From: Beta vulgaris subsp. vulgaris
Lineage: Eukaryota > Streptophyta > Magnoliopsida > Caryophyllales > Amaranthaceae
Assembly (NCBI RefSeq): GCF_026745355.1
Contig: NC_079204.1
Coordinates: forward strand, 5,017,103-5,081,102
Length of the DNA: 64,000 nt
Direction: 5' to 3'
Shown: in pieces, positions 23,403 through 36,768 of the stretch
Layout of the letters: each line of letters opens with the position of its first letter
How positions within the stretch are numbered: position 1 is the first letter of the stretch
Made by a program: the position numbers and the translations under genes
Notes under the pieces: generated by a model
What the model was told of the DNA's origin: nothing
The model's input: only the letters and a program-made list of their open reading frames with translations
Database searches by the model: none

Positions 23403-26400
23403 TTAGGCCAAGACAAGGTCCCCTTCTGGCTGTTCTTGCTGCTCCATCAGTTGGATATCTTCCCGATACGGAAGAAGAATGCGCTTTATATCTTCTGAGC
23501 TAAGTGTCTCATACTCCAATAGTGCAGTAGCTAAAGCGTGCAATGCTTTCTCGTGCTGGGAAAATATAAGCAGAATCAAGATAATTTTGAATCCTTGTAA
23601 AAATAAAATAAAATCCTATAACCTAGTATGCATAAAGTTCTAGAATTTCAAAGTTATTAGAAACTAACCTTCTTTAGCAAGGCCTTCACCCGGTCATATG
23701 CATCTCGAAGGAGTTTGACAACCTAATGGACAAAAACCAGAAGAGTGTGGGTAACATAACTAATGACTTATCCATGTAATGTAATTTTGGGTTCTCAGAC
23801 TGACCTCTGCATCAATACGAGATTGCATTTCTGAACCAGGCCTCTCTTTAATATGAACAGGACCGATTGTCTCACTCATCCCACAAGTTGTTACCTTCCA
23901 AATCAAACCGGTCAACATCCATTAAAATATTTACATGAGATGAATAAGACATAAAACGATATTTTTTTCTTTCTTTCTTCCATAGCAGTAAGAATATATG
24001 ACAAGCGTTAAATCAACATACCATATATTGAGCAAGTTCTGTAGCCGTGTTAAGGTCACTACTTGCTCCAGTCGTGATATGATCTTGACCAAATATAAGT
24101 TCCTCTGCTACCCGACCTCCCATACAAACATCAAGACGGGCCAATAGTTGCTTCTTGCTAACTGATGTCTCATCACTTGAAGGAAGCTGCGTAACCATCC
24201 CTAGAGCAGATCCACGTGGTATAATTGTTGCTTTGTGGATTGGATGAGCACCCTCAGTGTTCAAAGCTACGATTGCGTGGCCACTCTCGTGGTATGCAGT
24301 AAGCTGCAAATAGGAGCAAGTATAAATTAACTTATTTCATCTCTTAACTAAGATATTATTACATCTCTTTTTCTTTTCATTACGTTCAGCACCAAAGCAT
24401 TCGAGCTCAGAGAATGGATTTTTTTAAGTAGAGTGAGAAATGAGGATGGAGAACAGAGAAGAAGCCTTAAATCTACATGTGCATATGTGATTTACTGTCT
24501 TCTAGAAATCACACCAAAGATACACTCATCTGTTCCATCATAAGAATCTTGCTAATATTGGTCTGCCGAATATAAAAATTGATCATATACAGTATTTCCC
24601 GAGTCCCCTCATAGCCTACATTTTATTGAAGATCATATTAAGACTGAGTTTAGATACCATAATTACCCTTCACTATTTGATGTTTTACATCTTCGCCATA
24701 CCAAAATCATCCTTCTTTTCAACTCTTGGTTAATAACTCTTTAAAATTGATTTGTCAAATTGAGTAAATGTGCTTTTTTTAGGATGACCTACACTGGGAT
24801 TTTGGCCTACTACTAAGAGAGAAAAAATACCATTTATTATGCTCCCTCCAAGCCACTGAATGAATATGTGCACCTTTAAATATGTGTCCGAGAATAATGT
24901 TGGACCATTTTCTGGGTGAGCATTTCCAGTGGGATAGAGGGAGTATCTATATTCTAAAGGATATGCCAATCCCCTATCCCTATCAAGTTCTCTCCTTAAG
25001 CCTTTGACATAAACTATCTTCCTAATCTGAGCATATGTGGCCTTGAATTTCTCATGAATTACATACTCACCTTTTTCGACTCCTCTGATATGAACATAGT
25101 TTTCCGCTCTGTCCCCATTAGTATTCTATCTTTCGCAAACTCCAATTGAGCAGCGGTCACTTTTTCGAAACCTTCAACAGCGGCCTTAATGGCAGCAATA
25201 TTGACCAAATTTGCCAGATCTGGAAAGAGGTAAAAAGAAGGGTTGAAAGATCACGAGACATTCTCAGAAGAATATAGCATCAGAATCTTGGAGAGGCAAA
25301 GCATGAAAAATGAAGAATCATTTTGTACAGATGTTAAATGGGATATAAACATACCTGCCCCATTAAATCCCGGAGTACCACGAGCAATTGCTTTGACATC
25401 AACATCATCAGCAATTGGTTTATCCTGTATATATAGCTCTAGGATCTCTTGGCGACCCCGTACATCTGGACTGGGAACAACAATCTAGAAAACTAATGGC
25501 ATGTTAATGAACTGTATGGATTCCAAAGTAAATTAATTCTTACAAGTGGAAAACCTTGTTTTATATTATCATAATCATTTCAATCAAAAAGAGGGCCACC
25601 AATATTAGATCTTTCGATATAATTGGAAAAAGAAACTAAGATTTGTACACAACTCTTAAGGAGACTCCCATCCCGGAACAAAAAGAAGGGAATAAGGAAA
25701 ATTAGAATAAGAAACAGAAACGATAGCTATCAGCTTGACAATAGTGCTCCATCTCTGCACAAAAATAAAGGAACCGGGGGGGGGGGGGGTTGAATCTTGT
25801 TCTACCAAAAAAGCTTTCACAAGCTGTGTTCATTCCAATTCTGGTGAGATACCCAATTGGATTACCTTTTACGAAATGACATTACTTATCAAATTGGTCC
25901 TAACTTCATTCAGAATAAGTAATCAGGTACTTTTGGTCAGGCGGTTGCAGAATAAAGCTATCTGTGTAAAGGTTTGTCTCCAATTTCCTACTAAAAATAG
26001 TCCAAACTCGAGTTCTGTCTAGATAGTAAGATGTCTGAAATTTATTTTTTGTTCTTCTCAAAGTGACATCCAAGTTCAGGGCCTCCATTAAATCATTGAG
26101 ATGCATGAACTGCAATATCCTAGGGCCTGAGCTTTCATTCTTTGACTGTCATCTTCTACGCCTTCCTACTGTCTATCTTTTAGGTGGATTCTGGAAGATG
26201 GCCTCAACCAACACCTTGAAGGCCTTCTACTCTACATCAAGTGTTTGGTACTTGGATGTTAGCTTGGTTTAATAATGTTCATAATTTTCTCAGGAAAATG
26301 CAGTTCAATCCTACAATGGACTTGAGATTTAGTAGAGAACAAAAAATACAGAACTCCATTGGGCCATATGAGATGGGAGAAACTGTAAATACTCATCACC

Positions 26401-29400
26401 TTCAAGCTGAATGTTACACTTGCCATTTTGAGATTCAAATAAAAGTTATACTTCCTCCGTTCTGTTTTAAATGAAACATTGGATGAAATGACACTATTCA
26501 CTAATCAATTTTAACTCCAATTTATCGCTATTATATAAAGAAAAACATAGTCAAGTGGGATCTTGTTAGATTCGTCTCGATGTATACTATCAAATTATTT
26601 TTTTATATTTTTTACGTTCACACAACTAAAGATATTAATGACTAAAGAAGCGCGTTGGATTGCGTGAAAAAACAAACGTTTCATTTAAAACGGAACGGAG
26701 GAAGTATATCTTTTATGGATTATTAATCCTCAATATCTCTCTCCTCATCCGAATATGAAAAAAGTTCCCTTCTCTTCCTAGTTCATGCCTCTTCTAAAAT
26801 ATGTGCCAAAACCAAGTGTGACATTTAATTTGAAACAGATGTACTTTCTCTTGTTCAGCAATGCCCCCTGCTTTTGCCCAAGAGAGGTGCTAAAGCATTC
26901 CTGGGCTTACAAGTTACACCTCTTAGATGACTACAAAATTGCAATTAGTTGTATGACATAAAAACGGAACTTACATGCCTATCAAATCTGCCAGGTCTGG
27001 TCAGAGCGGGATCCAGAATATCAGGCAAGTTAGTTGCAGCCATCAATATTATACCCTGTCATTAAAATCATATTAAGATTTACTGCACATTACATGATTA
27101 TATTACATCAGTACAGTAAAGTTGTCTCATGTACCTCATTCTGTTCAAAACCATCCATTTCAACAAGCAGTTGATGCAAGGTCTTCTTGGTATGTCCTTC
27201 CCACTGTTTTCTTGTTGATCCAATGGCATCAATTTCATCAATGAAAATGATGCATGGAGCCTACACAATCAATGAAGATATATGACTTTTCTTTGGGAAA
27301 GAAGAGGAAGAAAAAGGTAATCCCAGGAAGACTATTGAGAAAGTGCATCAAATGATTGAAATCCTCATCGTTTGATCTCCCAGGAGTATCGCTTTCCCTC
27401 ATGTTTGGCTATTGTAAGAACCCTAAAGCTAATGGCAGTGGAGCTCCCCTAAACCAACATTGTTAGTATAGACACGATGGCAATGGGAGAAGGCAAAATT
27501 TCTACTGACAATGAGACTGTTGATACTGCTTAACCAACTTATATATCAAATGAGTATATGACAAACTCCCCAAATGACCAAGTTGTCTATTAAGTAATCA
27601 CTCAAGCACAAGAAAAGAAACAAGTTGAATTTTGGCTTGCTCGACATGCTGCCCCATAGCATTGAAATATATGAGACTTCATGAGCGGAGCTAGTAATGA
27701 ATACTCAATAGGAAGTAAAACATAGTGAATACACCAGACAGAAAAGAACAAACCTTTTTCTTAGCTGCTTGAAATAAGGACCTCACTCGTCGAGCACCAA
27801 CACCAACAAACCTGCAGCAAATAACTTCAATTTAATTTGAGAGTACACTAAATTAAAGTGACACTAAATAGCAGTACCAATATATTAGGTAGGTGTCTGG
27901 AACAACAATTTAAAAATTTAATCTATAAATTAACTTCCAAAATCTGTCAATATTATCATGTGGTGACCACAGTCCTCTGAAGTTGATGGTGCAAAAACAT
28001 GCAGACTTAAGTTGAAGATATGGAAAAAAGAACACACGCCAACACAAGAATAGTACAGAGCCCATCAAATTTATAATCCATATCCGCAACTGCCAATTGC
28101 ATTAGCTTACTTGGTACACTAAGAGAGAACACTTACATCTCCTCAAACTCAGAACCTGCCCTGTAGAAAAATGGTACTCCAGCTTCCCCAGCAATGGCCT
28201 TCAATGTTCAGATGCATAAACAAGTTATCAGCTTCAGAGATATAAAGAGATGTGATATAAATAAAGCCTAAGCTCTTATGAGAACAAGTGTCAGATTTGT
28301 CCCAATATTCTTATATTAGTTCCCTAAAGCCTCCAGTATACTTCTGGTATGTTTTTTCATTTAGCACCAACCAACTTAAGAATCAGTTAACCACCCCCCC
28401 ACCCCCCTCCAACCCCCCCCAAAAAAAATAAAAAATAACGTCAGCAATGATCACTTTCTACCATAAAGAGCCACCAACTTCGCTGTGTATATTTCTAGCT
28501 GATAATCATACATTCAGCCTCATCCTGACATCACAATCCAGAACTTTTTAAGAACTGCGATGAACTATGAAGTAAATACCCTTCTAGAACTTAAAGTGAA
28601 AGGCATCGTTAAACACATTTAAAAATATACAATTTCCCCATTGAAAACACCACAAAGTTTGAGAAAAAAGCCCTGTTCTTTTGGATTGAATTTGGCTAAA
28701 CCCAACAGAAGAACAAAGCTGAACTGAAACTAAGTCCAAGAGAACAGGGACCAAGTACCTTGGCAAGAAGTGTTTTACCAGTACCAGGAGCTCCAGTCAA
28801 AAGAATTCCCTGCAATCAGAAACACAATTTGCATTTATAAAATGTTGAAAAAATCAAACTGATTTTATGGCAGTTTGACTTCTTATCATGAGCCACATCA
28901 TTCATTGATTAAACATAATAGTAGCCTTTATTTTTATAAATAAAAAAACAATATTGATAGAAACAACGATAACAGCACCAAGGAGGAACTCAGCAATTAT
29001 ATTAACAAGACAGGTGTTTCTGTAAAAGAGCCACAATGTCAAAAAATAAATAAAATGAAAATACTAAGTGTTTTGTTTGGTTCACCTAGGAGGCAGAAGT
29101 TCCCATGAGGTTAAAGTTCATAAAAATTAAATTCCATCATCAAATTCATATTAATTTCCCAAAGTTCTTTGGTTAGCAATGGGGGAAGTAACTTCCATAG
29201 GAATATCTACCAGCTTGGGGGGATAGGTAAGAATTTTCTCTACATTTTGAGAGAAGTCGAAATTCCTACGAAGCTCCATTTCATCATTTTTTGTCAACCA
29301 AACAACTGATCTACCTTGCATTTTCTTAGGAATTCTCACTTCCCATGTTTTCCAATGTCAACCAAACAGCTACTATATGAAACAAAATTAAAATAGTTTT

Positions 29401-32400
29401 GCAAGTGTTGCATGTTGCGTAGAAGATTTTGCTTTAACTACATTCAGTAAAGAAGCATATAATCTTACAAAAGCGACACATCTCAGACAAGAATCATAAT
29501 TTGAATTGAAAGCCAAGAACACATTTTTGGTTTACAGGGATGGTGACTGGTGAACGAACAATCACACGCAAAAATTCATAATTGTTACATCACTAATCTT
29601 TCGTGTAGCTGAAAGGATATGAAATGCATAGCATTTAGAATGAGTTCAAAACCAAAGCTTCACTATGCATAGAAAACAGATTAGCTCATGAAGTCCCAGC
29701 TATGAGGTTAACTTTCCACAGACTTTCCAATTTTCTTACATTCGCATCGAATAAAATAGAAGAGCATTGGCATTGTTTCTATTGTGTGGAAGGAAAGATT
29801 GTAGTTCCAGCAAATCTACCATTATGGTTACACGAAGGAGTCCAAAAAACCAGCTCAATTTCTTAGTTCTCCATTTACTTCACAGCACCATAAGATCAAT
29901 GTTGCCAATTCCCAAATGTAGTCATGCTTAGCTCTGAATATCACCAGTTTCAAGCTCAACTCTACGGGTTGACTAGAGTACAAATCATTATGATGCTCGA
30001 GGATCTAAAGATAACAGCCATGAAAAAGATTAAGCATGAAAAGACTGGGAAAGCTACCTGGGTCTGTTTTAACGAAGGGATAACTTAGTCAAAGCAAAAA
30101 ATTGTAGGACAGGATGTCTAGAAGAGGAAAGTTAATGACACAGGAATCAGACATGATATTGCAGAGGTAAGGAAGTCCAAATTGCAGTATAATACACAAT
30201 TGGTAGAGAGCAAGAGTGGTGGAGGAGTTGGATGATGCAGCTTGAATGTATTAACATAACAAGACGGCAGGCACGCACACAAAAGTAGTGGTTTTGAGGC
30301 GTTCTTGTCTCCAATTATTCAGGTAGATAGTAGAAGGGAAGTAGCGGGAAGGGGGACCACATAACATCATTTACTAGAAAAACAAATTAGAGGAAGGAAA
30401 AGGGGATTTTCCCAAATTTCTATCAAGAGAACGAGAGAATTGTATGAGGGCTTGTTTAGAACTGTTAGCAGTCGCAGGGATGATGTAGAAGAGTAGCAGT
30501 CGAAAGTGGTGAGCGAATAGAATGAGCAAGAAGAGAGGTCAAAACAGTATCCAACATTATGGTGTAATCTAACTTCACCTCTCTTACAAAGTCTTAGGTC
30601 GCAACATTCTCCAAATCGCTATGTACTTCAAAAATCTTAAAAACGATTGCCCAGGTAAACCGTAAAAATATTGAATCAGCATTATATGGAGAAGCAATTA
30701 TTCTGGCACATACAAAAATTCAGAAAATCAGCATCTCTAACAAACCTTTGGCAACTTCCCTCCAAGGCGAGTAAATTTTGAAGGATTTTTGAGGTATTCC
30801 ACCACCTCTTCGAGCTCTTGCTTCGCATCATCGCAGCCCTTAACATCCTTAAAAGTTTTAACATTCTGCAGAAAAACACACTAATCAGCACCCAGAGGTG
30901 ACAGTTTCAAGATTTATAATCTGCATTTCATTACATTAAAGTATTTATAAACTTAACATATTAAACATACCCAAAAAGGTTATTGATGCTCGAAGTATGA
31001 TGCACTCGAGTATAGATACTAGAGTTCGATATGGGAAATTCTAAATTCAAAGACATGGGGAGACATTTAAGAGGTGTCCAAATTTACAAACTCATTCCCT
31101 CCATTTCCTATTGTTCTTCATGGTGGAAACGACTCGATGGTAGAGCCAAATTTTAGCCACAATATATAGCAAATATATAAGAAGATAATTAACAAGCGGA
31201 ATTGTGGTTGGATTTGATCTCAATATGTCTTTCCAAGATATCAACTTTTCGTACTTTCCTATAATACGTATTGAAGATTACAATAGTCCTAAGAACAACA
31301 AAAAAATTGAGGGAGTATGTTATATATTTTACTTCCTCCGTTTTCTATTCTGTTGCAACATTTTGAATTGTGCTACTATTGACCGCTAGTTTTAAACCAA
31401 TAGTATACAGAAGCCAATATTAGAATTTCGATGTTATTGGATTCATGTACTTTCATGTATCAACTATTAGAATATTTTACTCACTAATAATTAAATATAT
31501 TAATGGCAAAGTTGTGTGTTAGCAAGCGTGAAAGCCAAAATCTTGCAACTTAAAAGATAATAAGCATAATTTTATAAAAAGATTTAATTTACTATATTAA
31601 TAACCAACATTCTTTTTATAAAATTGAGTAATTGATTATAGAAGTAAAAATCTAATTGGTTGCTGAAACAAAGAAGAGAACATTGGATTTTGATTTCCAT
31701 TATCATTTGATTTCATCTTTCTTGCCAAAAATGTCAAAATCGTTTTCAGCCTGACGAATCCAACCCATTTCCTGTGTCCACCCCCCCGGTAAGATTATCC
31801 AACATGGGTATCATGGCTGGGGTAAAGCCAAGTCCAAGCCCATCATATGCAATTTACCGATTTCTCATAACATGTCAGTTTAAGCTTCATTTTACCTGAA
31901 AAGTGGTCATATTATGTGCTACAGAGCCCAAGAGTCAGATAAGATGGTATCAAAGAGGATAATACCTTCTCTGGAACAACTTCCTTACTCAACTCCTTAG
32001 TAGTGTATGAAGAACTCGATCCAACACCTGAGGTTCCTATGCCGCCTAAGCCATTTATGTACTTCTGAAGTGCAGCAGCTCCCATTATCCTGGAGAATTA
32101 ATCAAGACAGGAAAATATTGCGTCAACAACCAGTTTCAGAGCTAGAGAATTGCTAACATATGGATAGGTCAGTTGTATTCAAAACAATCAGTATTGAATA
32201 AATTTTTATAAAATATAACTACACCCGCTGAATATGACAGACTCACGAAAGAACTTGTACCAAACTAAACCAACAGCAACCGTGAAGAGGATAGTTGAGA
32301 AGAGCTCCTGTGCAAGACGTGTTGATTTGTTGGATGCCTTAGGATCAACCTGATGATAAACACCATACATAAAAAGTCGCAAACTCAAAAACAGAGCACA

Positions 32401-34994
32401 AAAAAGTACCAGTGTAAGAAAGTCACACAGTAGAGATAGTTATCATCACAAAATTACAAACTAAACCATTTAAGTGATTTAGCAATAACTTCCAGCAATT
32501 AGTATTATTTATTGCATAGCCAATACTGAGTGCCTTAAAAAATATACAAAAATTTCTTTAGAAAAAGGAGGATTTCCTTGACAGACCGCCTTACCATCAA
32601 CACATGTAATGGCTGCTTCTCAGATATTCCAGGGTTAAAAGAAAGCTCCTCTACATTTTCTGATGCACGTTGTTTCAACTCTTGCAACTACAAGAAGGAA
32701 TTAATGATTGATGAGAAAAAATTACACCAATAAATGAAAATTTTGGCACTTAATTAACATGAAAACAAGAGTAGAACAGGAGGTACACCATGTTAAAGCC
32801 AGGTGTGCATGAGATTGGACTAGATTTGAGGTAAAGTTGATGTGAAAATAACACCTTAATGAGTAATTTTTTTCTTCCAACATTCAATCAATTAACTAGT
32901 TGTCATGACTAAGCTTAAGTCTGGAAAAAGTGAGTGGCACACTTGACCAAGTTTCAACAAGGTCCATAAATCAACTGACGAAAACAAAGGAAAAAAAGCT
33001 GAAGTAACATGCAAGCAAGACTAGAAGAGAATGCCATCAAATTTGATACTTGATATAATTCAGCAGCAAGAAATTAAACTTGATACAGTATTAGGTAAGA
33101 AGGTGTGAAGATAAATCACTTGTTGGCAGTTGGCACCTGTTGCTCTATAGTTCCACTAATAAATTTATTGTGAAACTTTTTTCATATATTAAAAAATGAA
33201 AAAAGAAAGTAAAAGTACTATGTTGTATATCATATTATCATCAAGTTCAACAAGTTCATAAGTCAGATGAGCAAAGCAAAAAGGAAGAGACTTGCAGTAA
33301 TGCTGAAACAGTGAACAGGAAGTCTATAATATTATGGTTTACAATTTACAACTAGGCTGCAAAAGCATGCAGATCATATTGAATATTAAAGGTTACCAAT
33401 GTGGGAAGACTGGATGGCTTTCCAGATTGCTCATCAGGTAGGTAATCAGCAATGGCATTGGTAGCCACCAGAGCTCGAAGATACTCTATGACGCCTCTGC
33501 TATCCACTGCAAGATCTCTTTGTTCAAAGCGCTTGATGACAGATTCAGGGCTAAAAGGACATTAAAGATGCATGTCACTGATTTTTCTTTCTTACTTTAT
33601 AAGCAAGGACCGGATAGACTAACAACTATGCGCAAAAATTTCAGAATGGTATGAAGCCACATGACAGAACAATTCATGGAACTCCCATGTAATGAACTTA
33701 TATGCTTTCAGCATTAATTTCTTAAGGTGGAGAAAAAGATGAAATCATGAAATACTATGAAACCCATAGAATCTTCTTTTTTTAAAAAAATTATCAGCCT
33801 CTTAAGCCCATTAGTTAAGCAAGTAGTGTTGCCATCTTCCCGCACTTTAGAGCGGGTAGCAATGGTGATCCAGATAAATAAGCTTTTGTAAAAGCACTCC
33901 AAATGTGAAGAAACAATGGAAACTGAAGAACTCCCACCCCCACCCCCACCCCCACCCCCACCCCCACCCTTACCCTTTCCCGCCCGGTCCGGAAATAATT
34001 ATCACAATATCCAACCCCTTATAATAAAAAGATATGACACAATTTTGCAACATAGCCCTTGAATCACTCCACACTCTCCCCATTACTCAACCTTAGCAAA
34101 GGTATTCTAGGAACACCAATCAAAACCAATTACTATTTGAGGAAACAAACAACTATTCCTGACATCCTAAAATAGTAAGATGTGACAACTGATGTTTAGA
34201 GGAGAGAGTATATGATAAAACTCTCTACCTAGTAGAAAATTACATTCTTTATGTGTTAAACCAGGCACAAAAAAGCAAATTGTCCACAAATTTCATATGA
34301 AATTTCCTACTCATCCAACATACAAAACTATTGATCTTTGCAAATAGTGTAAGAAAGTGAGGAATCACATTGACACAACAACAATAACTAAAATTCAAGA
34401 TAATTACTAATCTCAAACAAGTTCAAACCTATGCTTGTTGAGTTCAGCAAGCAAAGAACTCTGCAAGGCGGCGTCGGTCGGATTGGCATCCGCCTCAGCT
34501 ATCAAACGGTGGAGCCGCTTCTCCTGCTGCCATGGCCACCAACTCAACCACCCAGATAACCAAATCTTCTCCAATCTTTGTTTAAAATTTACCCAAATTC
34601 CCACCAAAAACACCACTATTGCCAACTTACCCTCTTCCCTTTTCTTCTCCCCTTCATTTTCTCTCTCCTCAATTCTTAAAACACTCTCCTCCCCACCACC
34701 AATACTACTTTCAGGGTTTTCAATTTCTTGCCCAGAATCAGAATTTTGTTGCTCAAAATTAGAATTTGAGAAACTGGGTTTTTCATTTGGGATAGAATTT
34801 GCACTAAAGTTGGGTTCTTGATTGTGTAATGTGCAGCAATTTATGGAGAATTTGCGTGAACGTGAAAAGCAAGAATTGAGAGAAAAACAGGAGAGAGAAT
34901 GACAACGAAAGCGAAGAAGAACAGGAGATAAACGTATAGAATGGGGTGCAAAAAATGGGGGTTTCAGTAAAAGTGAAGCTTGCAATGTTGTCAT
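23403..34994 (-). CDS. FTSH11: ATP-dependent zinc metalloprotease FTSH11, chloroplast/mitochondrial
   Basis: A membrane-bound AAA+ protease of organelles, in Arabidopsis needed for heat tolerance of photosynthesis. Seventeen exons (minus): 34994-34429, 33550-33397, 32687-32595, 32349-32261, 32089-31966, 30865-30746, 28809-28759, 28198-28137, 27811-27754, 27260-27135, 27055-26975, 25484-25355, 25219-25071, 24303-24022, 23894-23805, 23722-23669, 23555-23403. All phases fit, giving 793 aa (Arabidopsis about 806). The N-terminus [10 protein letters not shown] and a Ser-rich transit region precede membrane segments at about 123-137 and 288-307. Walker A GAPGTGKT is 388-395, Walker B IIFIDEID 443-450, the second region of homology TRPGRFDRH ends at 508, the zinc site HESGH is 606-610, and the third ligand is D684 in GASSDL. 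All catalytic residues are present. The start is the first ATG after the leader and matches the known N-terminus. Introns carry several MITEs and a C-rich microsatellite. Confidence 0.95.
25772..25785. repeat. G homopolymer run
   Basis: About 14 consecutive G in an FTSH11 intron, reading as C on the transcript strand. Probably length-polymorphic and error-prone in assembly. Confidence 0.8.
26451..26704. mobile_element. Stowaway-like MITE in an FTSH11 intron
   Basis: Ends CTTCCTCCGTTCTGTTTTAA and the inverted CTTCCTCCGTTCCGTTTTAA differ at one position over 20, flanked by TA (26449-26450 and 26705-26706). Length 254 bp, in the intron between exons 11 and 12. The high arm identity suggests relative youth. 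Confidence 0.9.
28671..28749. mobile_element. 79-bp foldback element next to the FTSH11 exon 7 donor
   Basis: CCCTGTTCTTTTGGATTGAA at the left pairs with TAAGTCCAAGAGAACAGGG at the right, giving a compact hairpin. The interior GCTGAACTGAA resembles the repeat at 12461-12640, suggesting a common element family. It begins about 10 nt into the intron after the Walker A exon (28759-28809). Confidence 0.6.
29075..29371. mobile_element. Possible inverted-repeat MITE in an FTSH11 intron
   Basis: Left GTTTGGTTCACCT with TTCCCATGAGG and right inverted GTTTGGTTGACAT with ACATGGGAAG resemble diverged terminal inverted repeats. No clear target duplication was found, so the boundaries are approximate. 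Confidence 0.4.
31094..31315. mobile_element. Stowaway-like MITE in an FTSH11 intron
   Basis: The left end ATTCCCTCCATTTCCTATTG and right end AACAAAAAAATTGAGGGAG form an imperfect inverted repeat. A second, more decayed CTTCCTCCGTTTTC end starts at 31335 and its element runs to about 31560, so two MITEs lie side by side. Confidence 0.5.
33932..33969. repeat. (CCCCCA)n microsatellite in FTSH11 intron 1
   Basis: Six to seven units of CCCCCA run without a break. On the transcribed RNA strand this is (UGGGGG)n, a sequence able to fold as a G-quadruplex. It lies inside intron 1 (33551-34428). Confidence 0.9.
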
Positions 34995-36768
34995 ATTTGT
35001 TCTTGTTTTTCTGGGTTTTTACTAGGGTTTTCTTATTTGTTTGTCAAAGAATATGAATTGAAAATATATGAAAAGTTTTGCTCTTTCTCTCTCCTTCAAG
35101 AAGGTTTACAACAATGGAGGAGAGAGAAAGAGGGGATGAAGGGAGAGGACAGAGGAGGGGGTAGAACTTCAGAAGAGTAGACAAAAACCTTATCTTTGGA
35201 AGAATTAGGATTGATTGAAATTGGCGCCTGCTGAGTGGGTAACTCGGTTGAGTCAACTCTTTTCATGTGTGGGTGTAAATTGCAAGTGAACAAAATTCTT
35301 GTTGTTTACTTGTGATGGAGATTTTGTTTGTACCATTTTAACTTGTGAGACACATATTGGTAGGACTTCACTGCAATAATTTGGATTAGTACAAGGGAAA
35401 AAATCTAACCTATAGATGGTGCACACGTTTGTACATAGAGTATATTGCGCATATGTATATAACTAACCACACAAATGAATATATGTACATCTCTCTACCA
35501 AAGATCTTTGAGTCCAATAGTATGACTTCCTATCTCCCACATGGAAGACCAATGTTCAAATCTTAGTGGAAGCAAAATTTCAATATTGTTGAGGGTGAGG
35601 GGTGTTTGGGGCTTGTTTAGCCTCTGGGTGAGTGGCTCTGTGCGAGGCAGCCCAGAGGAAATTTATCTTACCCGAGTTCTCGAAAGGGGACCCAAAAAAA
35701 ACATCTTTATCGGTACATGTTCATTAGTATTGATTTTAGGGTTCATAATCTAATCATTCACATTCCTCGTACGTATGGTTCTCAACTAAGGACGAGTGTA
35801 TGTACTACTTGGGGGAGACTTTAAGTTGAGTTGATTTTGACTCTAAGTTGGAGTTGTAATTTTGATGGTTTTGATTTTCAATTGAGAAAATGTTGTAACT
35901 TAAACATAATTTGTTATCTGTTTAATTTAGAGTACAGAAAGTCAACCACTTCAAATTTATTATCAATTATGATAAACATCTTAATTTTTGAGTTTTGTAA
36001 AGCAATTGCTAATCTCGGTTAAAGTGAATTCATTATCAAGATTGAGAGTTGAGAATGCCAAAATGAAAGTAAATCCAACTTTCATTACCAGCCACCGTAA
36101 TCTTTTAAAAATTAGATGTATTAAGGTGCATAGAAAGAAAATTGCATTTATCTTGTCTATGAGGCTAGAAAGAATTAGGATAAGCTTCCTTCAAAACAAC
36201 TAATTATTTCAGAGTTTTTTTCCAATAGCTAACTACAAAAGACTATTTTCCACAAAAGTCAATGTTATGTTTTATCCAAACATGTTAAATATGTTAGGGA
36301 AGTATATCATCATCATTAGTCACTAGTTGCTTTTCCAATTTCTTTCAGCACAAATCGAACAACAAACTTAGTTTATAACAAGCCATTTCACACCATAAAA
36401 CCAATAAGAGTTTGATTCAATGGTAAAAATTTGTACATGCTACCCTTACCCTTCTGGCCTTGTCGGTAAAACCACGTCGGTTTAACCGAAAAACATTCAA
36501 CGTAATTGAGAAATTTGGTTATTTTACGTGGGAAACAAAATATGTAGGATTTCGTATACCAGAACAGCATATAGAAGAAACTTAAAATTCCCAGTAGTTA
36601 TTTGGTACACAGCCTAAACAATCAAAACTTTTTAAGTATACGGATTCTAACTGACATCAAGAATTGAGATGGGCAAGTTGGAACTCTTTTTTCCCAAATT
36701 CACAAACCCAGTTAAGGCAAAAACCTCAATGGAACCAAGTGAGGTCAGTCTTGGAGACAAATCATCTG
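34995..36768. other. FTSH11 promoter and leader, then the PTB2 3' region
   Basis: The minus-strand genes FTSH11 and PTB2 are arranged head to tail across this gap. A CT-rich leader on the minus strand (about 35080-35150) fits a FTSH11 5' UTR. No other gene or intact transposon is recognised. Confidence 0.5.

Noticed and set aside
28383..28430. C-rich and A-rich run as a possible regulatory motif in an FTSH11 intron
   Set aside because: It is an irregular homopolymer mix without repeat structure or position near a splice site.
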